The notes: generated from the letters alone by a model not told the origin. DNA of 64,000 bases from Spirochaetota bacterium (GCA_016933025.1 JAFGBT010000030.1:62001-126000); one strand, 5' to 3'; shown: positions 1 through 9,153, counted from the first letter of the stretch. Numbers and translations are program-made.

Positions 1-2
1 CT

Positions 3-548
3 GTATTCGATAAAAGTAGTTTTGATATTGAAGAATATAAAATAAAAATATGTAAAGATAATCCATTCGATGAAATATGGATGGTCTTCTATGATTTTAA
101 AAAACAAAAGTGGGGAGTTCTAAAAAGATTAACCATGAAACAAGAAACAATTACCTATTTGCAGCTATTATCCGAGCAGATAAGATTTATTAAATCTCAA
201 CAATTGCGTATATCAAATTACTCGCTCTTATTGCAAGCTGGATTAGTTTCAATATTTCGGCTGGATTATTTTCCATATGCATGGGTATTGATTTTATTTT
301 CTGTTGTACTTTCTTCATATGCTGTTGCTTTCATCATTCATTCTCAATATAGCATGATGAAGTGCCGGAAGAGAGAGAAACGCATTATTGATACCGGTAC
401 AGATGAATTGAAATTCGTTATTACCGGCGAATATGGAGAATACCCTGAATCAAATACAAAATTCTGGAAAGATTGGCTATTCTTCATTCCTTTTACAATT
501 ATCAATATAATTGCATGTGTAATCGCAATTATTATAATTTTAAGATAG
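3..548 (+). CDS. Membrane protein of unknown function, 5' end cut by window edge
   Basis: The reading frame is open from base 3 without a stop, so the true start probably lies left of the window. About 181 residues are visible; ATG codons at 81 and 135 are possible internal starts. The first part is charged. Two hydrophobic segments follow (coded at about 210-345), then a polar loop, then a last hydrophobic segment (about 475-545), so three membrane helices are likely. It stops 11 bases before hsdM, which suggests co-transcription with the restriction-modification genes. I do not recognise the family. Small membrane proteins beside restriction systems sometimes act as accessory effectors, but here that is only inference. 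Base composition is much more AT-rich than hsdM. Confidence 0.55.
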   Translation, partial: VFDKSSFDIEEYKIKICKDNPFDEIWMVFYDFKKQKWGVLKRLTMKQETITYLQLLSEQIRFIKSQQLRISNYSLLLQAGLVSIFRLDYFPYAWVLILFSVVLSSYAVAFIIHSQYSMMKCRKREKRIIDTGTDELKFVITGEYGEYPESNTKFWKDWLFFIPFTIINIIACVIAIIIILR

Positions 549-559
549 AGAAATTACCT

Positions 560-2578
560 ATGTCCCAAAACGTCCGTGAATTAGCAAACTTCATCTGGTC
601 CGTGGCCGACGAACTGCTGCGGGACCACTACAAGCGCAGTAAATACGCCGATGTCATTTACCCTTTTACCGTGTTCCGGCGGCTCGATTGCATACTTGAA
701 AAGAACCACGAAAAGGTGCTGGAAGCCTATAATAAATACAAGAAGCAGTTGAAAGACCTGACCGGCGTACTGACCAAGGCTTCCGGGTACAGCTTTTACA
801 ATACCTCGAAATATACGTTCGAAAAGCTGTTGAACGATTCAGTCAACATCAAAGAAAACATGCTCCATTACCTTAACGGCTTTTCAGACAACATTCAGGA
901 AATCATCGACAAGTTTAAGTTTCGCCAGGAGATACAGAGCCTCTACGAAAAAGAGCTGCTATACAAGGTCGTGAAGAAATTCGCGGACCCGCAGATAAAC
1001 CTTCACCCGGATAACATCACCCACATGGAAATGGGATATGTTTTCGAAGAGCTTATTAGGAAGTTCAACGAGGCCACGAACGAAAACCCAGGCGAGCACT
1101 TTACGCCGCGTGAAATAATCCATCTGATGGTCAATGTCCTTATATCGAAAGACAGGGACAAGCTCGGAAAGAAAGGCATAATAACAACCGTGTATGACCC
1201 CGCCTGCGGTACCGGCGGCATGCTCACGGTCGCGAAGGAAGAGCTGATAAACCTGAACCCTGACGCGAAGATTGAGCTGTTCGGTCAGGAAAGCCAGGAA
1301 GAGACATACGCGGCATGTAAATCCGACATGTTAATCAAGAACGAAGACCCGGATAAGATAAAATTCGGCTCTTCGTTTTCAAAGGACGGATTCCCGCGCC
1401 AGCACTTTGACTATATTCTTTCAAATCCGCCCTATGGCAAGAACTGGAAATACGATGAGGAATTCATCAAGGAAGAAGCCAAAAAAGGCGAGGCCGGGCG
1501 CTTCGAGGCGGGTCTGCCGGGCATAAGCGACGGCCAGCTCCTATTCCTCCAACACATGATTTCCAAGATGCACAGGGACGGCCACCAGACGCGCATAGCC
1601 ATCGTTTTCAACGGTTCTCCGCTCTTCAACGGCGACGCGGGGGAAGGGGAGTCGGAAATCCGCCGCTGGATATGTGAGAACGACTGGATGGAAGCGATAA
1701 TCGGCCTTCCGAACCAGCTATTCTACAATACCGGCATTTTCACCTACATCTGGGTGCTGACGAACAAGAAAGAACCGGACCGCAAGGGCAAGATAGCCCT
1801 CATCGATGCCCGCGACCTGTATGAAAAGATGGGCAAGAGCCTGGGCGACAAGCGTAATTATATTACGAATGACCAGATTAAGGAAATCACAGCCCTCTAT
1901 CTTGGCAACGTACCCAATGGAAGGGTGAAGCTGTTCAGCAACACAGACTTCGCGTATCGCAAGGTCCAGATTGAACGGCCCCTGCGATTAAACTTTCTCG
2001 CTTCCGAAGAGCGAATAGCGCGGCTGGATGCTGAATCGGCATTTGCGAATCTTGCCGTGTCGAAGAAAAAGAAGCAGAACGAGCGGGAGAAGGAAGAAAA
2101 GGAGGGCCGGGATTTTCAGGAAAGCATGAAGAACGTACTCCGCTCATTGCCGCAGACATTGTACAAGGACTGGAAATTGTTCGAACCTGTTCTGGATGAT
2201 GTTTTCGGAAAAAGCGATGTTAAGATTAAAAAGCCGATAAAGACAGCTATCTATAAATCACTTTCAGAAAAAGACGAAACAGCGGAAATCGTCTACGATG
2301 ACGGCCAGCCGCTGCCGGATACCGATTTACGCGACCATGAATATATCCCCTATGAGCAGGATATACAGTCTTACTTCGACAGGGAAGTTAAGCCCCATGC
2401 TCCTGATGCCTGGATAAATGAGGATTATATTGATTCAAAGGATGGTAAAATCGGCCGCGTGGGGTATGAGATTAACTTCAACCGCTATTTCTATAAGTAC
2501 CAACCGCCGCGACAGCTGAATGAGATTGAAAAAGATATTCGAGAAGTAGAAAAGGAAATTATTGAAATGCTTAAATAG
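560..2578 (+). CDS. hsdM: Type I restriction-modification system DNA methyltransferase subunit
   Basis: Modification subunit that transfers a methyl group from S-adenosylmethionine to adenine N6 at sites chosen by HsdS; also part of the restriction complex. The 672-residue protein has an N-terminal helical domain, then the Rossmann-like methyltransferase core with motif I DPACGTGGM (residues 213-221) and catalytic motif IV NPPYG (289-293). A charged, possibly coiled-coil C-terminal part follows. An upstream in-frame ATG at 473 would overlap the preceding gene by 76 bases; the ATG at 560 gives the usual N-terminus and was chosen. First gene of the run hsdM, HNH gene, hsdS, hsdR. Composition is GC-richer than the flanking genes. 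Confidence 0.95.
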   Translation: MSQNVRELANFIWSVADELLRDHYKRSKYADVIYPFTVFRRLDCILEKNHEKVLEAYNKYKKQLKDLTGVLTKASGYSFYNTSKYTFEKLLNDSVNIKENMLHYLNGFSDNIQEIIDKFKFRQEIQSLYEKELLYKVVKKFADPQINLHPDNITHMEMGYVFEELIRKFNEATNENPGEHFTPREIIHLMVNVLISKDRDKLGKKGIITTVYDPACGTGGMLTVAKEELINLNPDAKIELFGQESQEETYAACKSDMLIKNEDPDKIKFGSSFSKDGFPRQHFDYILSNPPYGKNWKYDEEFIKEEAKKGEAGRFEAGLPGISDGQLLFLQHMISKMHRDGHQTRIAIVFNGSPLFNGDAGEGESEIRRWICENDWMEAIIGLPNQLFYNTGIFTYIWVLTNKKEPDRKGKIALIDARDLYEKMGKSLGDKRNYITNDQIKEITALYLGNVPNGRVKLFSNTDFAYRKVQIERPLRLNFLASEERIARLDAESAFANLAVSKKKKQNEREKEEKEGRDFQESMKNVLRSLPQTLYKDWKLFEPVLDDVFGKSDVKIKKPIKTAIYKSLSEKDETAEIVYDDGQPLPDTDLRDHEYIPYEQDIQSYFDREVKPHAPDAWINEDYIDSKDGKIGRVGYEINFNRYFYKYQPPRQLNEIEKDIREVEKEIIEMLK

Positions 2579-2599
2579 TTAAAAGTTTGGAGTATTTTG

Positions 2600-3928
2600 A
2601 TGTCATTATTATCATTAGTAGAAGCCTCTATGTATTCTGGATATTCAATTGAATTGCTACAATACTTTTCGAAGAAATGTCCTAAATATAAAGATAATAA
2701 AAAATTAAAAATTCAGAATAAATCTAAAATAAAATATATAGATGAGATTGAATTAAAAGAATATATTGAATATCTAAAACAACCATGGCCAGTTAGAAAA
2801 GGTTCGACACGTGCTGATATTCCTGATGCTATTAAAGAAGATGTAAAAAGAGAATCCCACTATGGATGTGCAATATGTGGCCATATGGATAATGGTGAAG
2901 TTGCACATATCGAAGCATACTCCAAGTATTTTAACAATAGTCCCGATAATCTAATTTATTTGTGTCCCAATCATCATACAAAATATGATTATGGATATAT
3001 TCCAGTAAGTAATTTAACCATGGATGTTATTCGCTCTGCAAAACAAATTAAACGAGAATCTCGTAGAAGGATGTTGCGATTTGAGGATAACACAGTAAAA
3101 GAATTTACTTCTCTAATCAAATATATAAAAAAATTGCAGAAGGATATTGATGATGCGCCAAAAGAAGAGATAGCTTCAATAAAAATTAATGAATTAAAAA
3201 ATATAATGAATTTTGCACCTGAAATAACCCAAAAAGCTATTGAGACCGCAAAAAAAGATAAAGAATCAGAAATAAGTAAAATAATTTTAAAGAATGCGCC
3301 CAGAGTATCGAAATTTGCTGTTGGTATTTTAGAAAAAAGCGAAAAGCAAATATTAAATGATTCACAAAGGATGGTCGAAGCATCTGCTGACATTATTATT
3401 GATTTAGATGAAGTCGAATGCCCTCACTGTAATGGACGCGGTCAAACAGGTCTGGTTGGGGATATATGCTCATACTGTGGTGGCTCATGCTTTATTAGCC
3501 AAGAGAAAGCTGATGCGTATGACCCGGATGATTTAGACGAGGTTGAATGCCCTCACTGTAATGGACGCGGTCAAACAGGTCTGGTTGGGGATATATGCTC
3601 TTACTGTGGCGGCTCATGCTTTATTAGCCAAGAGAAAGCTGATGCGTATGACCCGGATGATTTAGATGAAGTCGAATGCCCTCATTGTAATGGACGCGGG
3701 CAAACAGGTCTGGTTGGAGATATATGCTCATATTGTGGTGGTTCATGTTTTATTAGTAAGGAAGAAGCCAATAAATATGACCCTGACAAGCTTGATGAAG
3801 TTGAATGCCCTCATTGCCATGGAAGCGGCCAGACAGGTCTGGTTGGGGATATATGCAAACTTTGCGAAGGAAGCCAATTTGTATCAAAATCAATTAGAAC
3901 GGCTTATTATGAAAAATATGGGAAATAA
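2600..3928 (+). CDS. HNH nuclease-like protein with four tandem zinc-ribbon repeats
   Basis: Unusual gene placed between hsdM and hsdS. The 442-residue protein has an HNH-type core: CxxC at 90-93, His103, Asn117, Cys122 and His125/His126, the pattern expected of a metal-dependent HNH endonuclease with a structural zinc. A lysine-rich helical section follows (about 150-265). The C-terminus is four 43-residue repeats (from residue 268), each with CPHC and CxxC (or CxxCEG) pairs resembling DnaJ-type zinc fingers, so four zinc sites are predicted. ATG at 2600 follows TTGGAG at good spacing. The gene is very AT-rich compared with hsdM, suggesting separate acquisition. Nuclease activity is inferred from the motif; the role of the repeats is unknown. 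Confidence 0.8.
   Translation: MSLLSLVEASMYSGYSIELLQYFSKKCPKYKDNKKLKIQNKSKIKYIDEIELKEYIEYLKQPWPVRKGSTRADIPDAIKEDVKRESHYGCAICGHMDNGEVAHIEAYSKYFNNSPDNLIYLCPNHHTKYDYGYIPVSNLTMDVIRSAKQIKRESRRRMLRFEDNTVKEFTSLIKYIKKLQKDIDDAPKEEIASIKINELKNIMNFAPEITQKAIETAKKDKESEISKIILKNAPRVSKFAVGILEKSEKQILNDSQRMVEASADIIIDLDEVECPHCNGRGQTGLVGDICSYCGGSCFISQEKADAYDPDDLDEVECPHCNGRGQTGLVGDICSYCGGSCFISQEKADAYDPDDLDEVECPHCNGRGQTGLVGDICSYCGGSCFISKEEANKYDPDKLDEVECPHCHGSGQTGLVGDICKLCEGSQFVSKSIRTAYYEKYGK
3401..3916 (+). repeat. Four tandem 129-bp coding repeats
   Basis: Units begin at 3401, 3530, 3659 and 3788, an exact 129-base period (43 codons). Units 1-3 are nearly identical in DNA with only scattered, mostly third-position changes; unit 4 has diverged more. 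The repeats lie wholly inside the HNH gene and keep its frame. Near-identity at the DNA level suggests recent expansion, and copy number could vary between strains by recombination or slippage. Confidence 0.95.
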
Positions 3929-3964
3929 ATATATTAAAAAATATTTTTTTAAATGATTTAATTT

Positions 3965-5323
3965 ATGGCGTTTAATAAATTCGACAAATCATATCCTTCA
4001 TGCAAGGCATCAGGTAGTGAACAGATTGGGGTTATTCCTTCCGAATGGAATTATCTTCCCCTTAAACGCATTGTCTCAACTAAAATAACAGACGGCCCGC
4101 ATGAAACCCCGGATTTTATCCCTGATGGTATTCCATTCATATCAGCCGAAGCTATTAAAAACAATAAAATAGATTTCAGCTTAAAACGAGGAGATATATC
4201 TCCTGAACTACATAAACAGTATTGCAAAAAGACGAAACCTCAATCGAATGATATATTCTTTATTAAATCTGGTGCAACAACAGGAAATATCGCAATCGTT
4301 GAGACTGACATAGAATTTAGTATCTGGTCTCCCTTGGCGGTTATTAGATGTGATCCTTTGCAAATGTATCATAAATATCTGTTTTACTTCATGCAATCAA
4401 ATGAATTTAAAAAACAGGTCGAAATTTACTGGTCATTTGGGACACAACAAAATATCGGCATGGGTGTAATAAGTAGATTGTGTACGCCAGTACCATCTGT
4501 TGATGAACAGCAAGCCATAGCCTCCTTCCTCGACCGGGAAACCACCCGCATCAACAGGATAATCGAAAAGCAGACCCGGCTCATCGAGCTGCTCAAAGAA
4601 AAACGTTCCGCACTTATAACGCAGGCCGTCACCAAGGGGCTTGACCCGAATGCGAAGATGAAGGATTCCGGTGTGGAGTGGATTGGGGAGATACCAGAAG
4701 GGTGGGGCGTAATTCGTTTAAGATTTACTATTATTTTTAATCCTAAAAAATCAGGTATTACCGGTATAGAAAATAATTCAGAAGTACAATTTGTTCCCAT
4801 GGAATTAGTACCTGATAATGACGAAAACCTTTCACTTGAACAAACTGCTGTATACCAAGATGTAAGAGATGGATATACATATTTTCAAGATGGCGATATT
4901 CTAATCGCAAAAATCACTCCTTGCTTCGAAAATGGGAAAGGTGCTATTGCCAATAATCTGACAAACTGTATTGGATTTGGTACTACTGAATTACATGTGT
5001 TGCGACCAAAGCAGGATATGATTCAAACAAAATATTTATTTTATTTAACGAAACTACAATCTTTCAGAGAAATTGGCGAATCCATGATGAAAGGAGCTGC
5101 CGGGCAAAAAAGAGTGCCTGAATTATTTATAAAAGACTGTTACTTGCCAATTCCACCATTATTAGAACAAAAAGGAATTGTGGATTATATTGATGAAAGC
5201 AATAATTATACTAATAGTTTAATTTCAAAAATCGAAAAACAAATCGACCTGCTCAACGAATACAAGCAATCACTCATCACAGCAGCAGTTACAGGAAAAA
5301 TAGACGTGAGGAACGTTCAATGA
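3965..5323 (+). CDS. hsdS: Type I restriction-modification specificity subunit
   Basis: DNA-recognition subunit, 452 residues, setting the bipartite target of the methylase and nuclease. It has the classical double layout: target-recognition domain 1 (about 20-180), a conserved helical spacer (181-220, beginning VDEQQAIASFLD), target-recognition domain 2 (about 235-410) opened by the repeat phrase GVEWIGEIPEGW, and a C-terminal helix (415-445). The recognition domains are AT-rich while the spacers match the GC-richer codon use of hsdM and hsdR, a sign that recognition domains were swapped in. It overlaps hsdR by 4 bases (ATGA), indicating translational coupling. Confidence 0.93.
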   Translation: MAFNKFDKSYPSCKASGSEQIGVIPSEWNYLPLKRIVSTKITDGPHETPDFIPDGIPFISAEAIKNNKIDFSLKRGDISPELHKQYCKKTKPQSNDIFFIKSGATTGNIAIVETDIEFSIWSPLAVIRCDPLQMYHKYLFYFMQSNEFKKQVEIYWSFGTQQNIGMGVISRLCTPVPSVDEQQAIASFLDRETTRINRIIEKQTRLIELLKEKRSALITQAVTKGLDPNAKMKDSGVEWIGEIPEGWGVIRLRFTIIFNPKKSGITGIENNSEVQFVPMELVPDNDENLSLEQTAVYQDVRDGYTYFQDGDILIAKITPCFENGKGAIANNLTNCIGFGTTELHVLRPKQDMIQTKYLFYLTKLQSFREIGESMMKGAAGQKRVPELFIKDCYLPIPPLLEQKGIVDYIDESNNYTNSLISKIEKQIDLLNEYKQSLITAAVTGKIDVRNVQ

Positions 5324-8274
5324 AGATATTAGAACGGGACATGGAGAGCATCATTGAAAGCGATTTAGTCAATTCCGGTTACTTTCGCGGCTCTCCTGAT
5401 AAGTATGATAAAACATACTGTATGGATACTGAAAATCTTATCAATTTCATCATAGCCACGCAGAAGGATAAATGGGAAGAATACCGGAAACAGCACGGCG
5501 AACGGGCCAGGGACACCCTGACAGCCAAAATAAAGCAGGCAATTGACGATAAGGGCAGTCTCGAAGTCTTCCGCAAGCCGTTTAAATCCCATGGCGTATA
5601 TTTCGACCTCGCGTATTTCAAACCCGCAAGCGGTATGAATGAAAGCTTCCAGAAGAAGTACCAGGGGAACATAGTAAGCGTCACCCGGCAGGTCAAATAC
5701 AGCCTCCACAATGAGAATTCCCTCGATATGGTCGTTTTCCTGAACGGCCTGCCCATCGCCACGCTGGAATTGAAGGACAAGCTGACCGGCTCCGGCTATT
5801 CGGTAGAAAACGCGATAAAGCAATACCGCAAGGACCGCAGCAGCAAGGAACCGCTCTTCAAGTTCGGGCGCTGCCTGGTCCATTTCGCCGTTGACGAAGA
5901 CATGGTGTACATGACCACGCACCTGAAAGACGAGAACACGAAATTCCTGCCGTTCAACAAGGGCCACGAAGGCGAGGCAGGGAACCCGCCTACCTACGGC
6001 TTTTCATCGGAATATCTCTGGAAGGAGATACTGCATAAAGACAGCATCCTTGAACTGATTCAGCTCTTCATCCAGATGACAGATGAGCTTGATGAGGACG
6101 GCAAGCCGACCGGGAAGAAGATAATCATATTCCCTCGCTACCATCAGCTCGACGCAGTAAGAAAGCTCGTGACTCATTCAAAAGACAAGAAGTGCGGTAA
6201 TTATTATCTCATTCAGCACAGCGCGGGGAGCGGCAAGTCGAATACGATAAGCTGGCTCGCTCACCAGCTCTCCATCCTTCATGACAAAAACGATATGAAT
6301 GTGTTCGATTCCATCATTGTTGTCACCGACCGCCGGATACTCGACAGGCAACTGCGCACGAACATTCTCGCCTTTGAGCAGAATCCCGGCGTGGTCGCGG
6401 GCATTGACAAGGGTTCGAAACAGCTCAAAGACGAGTTGGAAGCCGGGACCAAGATAATCGTAACGACATTGCAGAAGTTCCCCTATATCGAGGAGCAGAT
6501 AAAGGCGCTGCCAGGCAAGCGTTTCGCCGTTATTATCGACGAGGCCCATTCATCATCGAGCGGTGAAATGTCGAAAAGCCTGAAAACCGTCCTGAAACTC
6601 AATGAGCCGGACGACGACCCTGCGGACGATGAAGATGACGTTACCTGGGAAGACGAGATAGAACAGCAGCTCAAAGCAAGGGGCAGGCAGCCCAATATCA
6701 GCTATTTTGCCTTTACCGCCACGCCAAAGCCGAAGACGTTGGAACTGTTCGGGACCAAGCAGAGCGACGGCACGTTCAAGCCGTTTCACCTCTACCCGAT
6801 GAAGCAGGCCATTCAGGAAGGCTTCATCAAGGACGTGCTGGTCAATTACACGACCTATTCGACCCTTCTGCACCTTGTAAAGACCATAACATCTGACCCG
6901 GAATACGACAAGATAAAGGCATCGTCTCTCCTGAAAACCTATGTCGAATTGAGCAAGCAGACCATCGAGAAAAAGACAAAGATTATCATAGACCATTTCC
7001 GTGAAAACTGTCTCGATGAAATACCTGATTCCCACGGCAAAGGTCAGGCCAAGGCCATGGTGGTTTGCTCATCCCGCGCCCAGGCGGTTAAGTATAAAAA
7101 GGCCATCGATAAATACTTGAAGGACAATAAAATCGGCTTCAAGGCGCTTGTGGCCTTTTCAGGCACGGTCGAGGACGAGTTCAAGAACAAATACTCCGAA
7201 GAGGGGATGAACGGCTTCTCGGAGGACAAGACAGCCAATAAATTCAAGGAAAGCCAGTACAAGATACTTGTGGTGGCGAACAAGTTCCAGACAGGGTTCG
7301 ACCAGCCTCTATTGTATGCCATGTATGTGAATAAAAAGCTCATTGGCGTAAATGCCGTCCAGACCATCAGCCGCCTGAACCGGGTCTGTGACGGCAAGAA
7401 GGAGCCGATAACTATCGATTTTTACAACGCGGCGGATGTCATTAAAAAGTCTTTTCAGGACTTCTACGAGGATACGACGCTGGTTGAGGCCAGTGACCCG
7501 GACAAGCTCTATACCTATCAGGAAACTCTTGAAATGTTCAGGTATTACAAGCAGGACGAAATCGATGCTTTCTGTAAGATAGCTATGCAGAATATCAAAC
7601 AGCAGGATAAATTAAATGCCGTCCTGGTCCCTGTTGTGGAACGGTTCAAACAGGATACAAAAGAGCATAAAGAGCAGTTCCGGGCGACCTTGAAAACCTA
7701 TGTGCGGGTATATTCCTTCCTTTCGCAGATTATATCGTTTTCGGATGTGGAGCTTGAAAAGCTGTATATTTTCGGAAGGATATTGTTGCGGAAGTTGATT
7801 CTTGATAAGGGAACCCTGCCGTATGAGGTCTTGCAGCAGGTCGATTTGGATAAGATTGAAATTAAGAAGAAAGGGACCGGCATAGAGCTTGAAAAGGGTA
7901 AGGGCGGCAAGCTCAAACCAGGGGAAAAAGACCCTCATGCCCGCAGCATCGAGCTGAAAGAACACCTGTCAATCATTATCAGTGAAATCAATGACAAATA
8001 TGCCACGGATTTCAATGACTCGGACAAATCAGTTGCCGATACCCTGCTGAACGTGGTAGGGCAGGACCAGGATTTCGAGGCGCAGGTCAAGAACAACCCC
8101 AAGGAAAACGTCTGGTGGGCCTTCCAGACCAAGTTTAACAAAGAGCTTCAAAACATGATAGACAAGCACTTTGAATTTTACAAGAAAATCAATGACAACG
8201 AGGATATCAAGAAAGACTTCATGAAGCAGATGTTCGATGCATTGTATAACAAGATGATTGTGAAGCCGACGTGA
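5320..8274 (+). CDS. hsdR: Type I restriction endonuclease motor subunit
   Basis: ATP-dependent translocase and nuclease, 984 residues, which cuts unmodified DNA in complex with HsdM and HsdS. The N-terminal PD-(D/E)xK nuclease domain shows Asp136 and the ELK triad at Glu150-Lys152. The helicase part has Walker A (GSGKS, 303-307), a DEAH box (407-410), the motif III phrase FTATP, and motif VI (QTISRLNR). A C-terminal helical region for complex assembly follows. No internal stop or frameshift was seen, so the enzyme appears intact. Last gene of the hsd run. Confidence 0.95.
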   Translation: MKILERDMESIIESDLVNSGYFRGSPDKYDKTYCMDTENLINFIIATQKDKWEEYRKQHGERARDTLTAKIKQAIDDKGSLEVFRKPFKSHGVYFDLAYFKPASGMNESFQKKYQGNIVSVTRQVKYSLHNENSLDMVVFLNGLPIATLELKDKLTGSGYSVENAIKQYRKDRSSKEPLFKFGRCLVHFAVDEDMVYMTTHLKDENTKFLPFNKGHEGEAGNPPTYGFSSEYLWKEILHKDSILELIQLFIQMTDELDEDGKPTGKKIIIFPRYHQLDAVRKLVTHSKDKKCGNYYLIQHSAGSGKSNTISWLAHQLSILHDKNDMNVFDSIIVVTDRRILDRQLRTNILAFEQNPGVVAGIDKGSKQLKDELEAGTKIIVTTLQKFPYIEEQIKALPGKRFAVIIDEAHSSSSGEMSKSLKTVLKLNEPDDDPADDEDDVTWEDEIEQQLKARGRQPNISYFAFTATPKPKTLELFGTKQSDGTFKPFHLYPMKQAIQEGFIKDVLVNYTTYSTLLHLVKTITSDPEYDKIKASSLLKTYVELSKQTIEKKTKIIIDHFRENCLDEIPDSHGKGQAKAMVVCSSRAQAVKYKKAIDKYLKDNKIGFKALVAFSGTVEDEFKNKYSEEGMNGFSEDKTANKFKESQYKILVVANKFQTGFDQPLLYAMYVNKKLIGVNAVQTISRLNRVCDGKKEPITIDFYNAADVIKKSFQDFYEDTTLVEASDPDKLYTYQETLEMFRYYKQDEIDAFCKIAMQNIKQQDKLNAVLVPVVERFKQDTKEHKEQFRATLKTYVRVYSFLSQIISFSDVELEKLYIFGRILLRKLILDKGTLPYEVLQQVDLDKIEIKKKGTGIELEKGKGGKLKPGEKDPHARSIELKEHLSIIISEINDKYATDFNDSDKSVADTLLNVVGQDQDFEAQVKNNPKENVWWAFQTKFNKELQNMIDKHFEFYKKINDNEDIKKDFMKQMFDALYNKMIVKPT

Positions 8275-8302
8275 TTCTATTTTTTTTTACAAGGGGAATT
8301 AT

Positions 8303-8656
8303 ATGAGCGATAGGAAAAATAATATCAACTTAATGAATCTATTAGTCAAAATATATAACGGTTCAGAGAAAAAACCAAGATTTAGCTTGGAACAGGTCAG
8401 GTTATTACAAGAATTAGTAACAATCGGCTTTCTGAATCCATCTGCTATTAAATTTATTGGAGACAGCCAAGGTGTATCACAATGTGCGATGACAGGTGAA
8501 TACCCTTTAACGATTGAGGGCAAAGAATATATGGAAATGGGATGGTATAAATCTTTGCAGCAGTCAGGGAAATATCAACTGGTTCGGGATATTGCGGCAT
8601 TCATCGGTGCTGCTGCGGGTGTGGTTATAGGAATTCTAAAAATCATCTATGGATGA
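8303..8656 (+). CDS. Small protein with C-terminal membrane anchor, unknown function
   Basis: A 117-residue protein starting 28 bases after hsdR with AAGGGG before its ATG, so it may be the last gene of the restriction operon. The first about 90 residues are polar and helical, with a winged-helix-like feel (segment around EQVRLLQELVTIGFLNPSAI). The last 20 residues (AFIGAAAGVVIGILKIIYG) form one membrane helix with small residues. I do not recognise a family. Tail-anchored small proteins occur in some defence islands; whether this one is linked to restriction is inferred only from position. Confidence 0.6.
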   Translation: MSDRKNNINLMNLLVKIYNGSEKKPRFSLEQVRLLQELVTIGFLNPSAIKFIGDSQGVSQCAMTGEYPLTIEGKEYMEMGWYKSLQQSGKYQLVRDIAAFIGAAAGVVIGILKIIYG

Positions 8657-8712
8657 AATTTTTTATTTTAATGAATCACAATTATAAAATTCGTGTGACA
8701 TAATATTTTTAA

Positions 8713-8741
8713 TTGACACAAACATGTTAATTTGTTAATTT
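8713..8741 (+). promoter_or_regulatory. Sigma70-type promoter for the structured RNA / RHH gene
   Basis: TTGACA (8713-8718), a 17-base spacer, and TAATTT (8736-8741). Transcription would start near 8748, about 10 bases before the first base of the large hairpin at 8759. Confidence 0.5.
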
Positions 8742-8758
8742 GTTTTCAGTCAGTGGGA

Positions 8759-8850
8759 AACCGCTGGCCCGATGAAAGATGATGATAGATGCAGAATTGC
8801 AGTGTCCCTGGCGGGACATGTATCATCATTTATTGGGCCAGCGGTTTTTT
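8759..8850 (+). ncRNA. Strongly folded Y-shaped RNA element ending in a T-run
   Basis: The 5' arm 8759-8787 pairs with 8821-8846: 12 uninterrupted pairs, six more including two G-U pairs, a 3-base bulge, then eight pairs. The top carries two small hairpins: TGCA-GAAT-TGCA (8790-8801) and TGTCCC-TGGC-GGGACA (about 8803-8818). Six Ts follow the stem, so it could end transcription. It sits between a good promoter and the RHH gene. It may be an attenuator, a small regulatory RNA or a terminator; no known RNA family was recognised. Confidence 0.55.
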
Positions 8851-8867
8851 ATTTTGGGAGGTTGGTA

Positions 8868-9020
8868 ATGCGTTACATTGCAGTTCGAGTACCTGACAAC
8901 ATCCACAAGGCGGTAAAAATAAAAGCAGCAAGGGAAGGTGTCTCAATTCAATTATTCATAATACGATTGTTGGAAATAATTATTGCTAACAGTGTAGAGG
9001 ACAAAGAGATGCGAGTATAA
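8868..9020 (+). CDS. Ribbon-helix-helix small DNA-binding protein
   Basis: A 50-residue protein beginning with a short beta strand (RYIAVRVPD) followed by two helices (NIHKAVKIKAAREGVS, then IQLFIIRLLEIIIANS), the layout of Arc/CopG/HicB-type ribbon-helix-helix repressors that bind DNA as dimers. The ATG at 8868 has GGGAGG eight bases upstream. An in-frame ATG at 8772 would translate through the big hairpin and is unlikely. Such proteins often repress their own promoter or act as antitoxins; no partner toxin is evident next door. Confidence 0.65.
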   Translation: MRYIAVRVPDNIHKAVKIKAAREGVSIQLFIIRLLEIIIANSVEDKEMRV

Positions 9021-9153
9021 TCAGAATTCATATGGATGCCTATTATGATAAATATTTCTAAACGATAGCATCCTCAATAATATAAACAAGTTTTTTAAGG
9101 TACCTATGAAATTCATGGGCAGAAATAATATTGTCTAAAAAAGGAGGTCTGAA

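Noticed and set aside
3401-3916. CRISPR-like or satellite repeat array
   Set aside because: The 129-bp units have no spacers and lie in frame inside one protein gene.
3666-3956. Second frame through the zinc-ribbon repeats
   Set aside because: It is an out-of-frame shadow of the repeats and ends just after the real gene.
8759-8850. Possible retron RNA or integron attC site
   Set aside because: No reverse transcriptase or integron integrase is nearby and the ends lack the attC core RYYYAAC/GTTRRRY. Kept only as a structured RNA of unknown type.
8772-9020. Longer start for the RHH gene at 8772
   Set aside because: It would translate the large hairpin and has no ribosome-binding site; the ATG at 8868 has a strong one.
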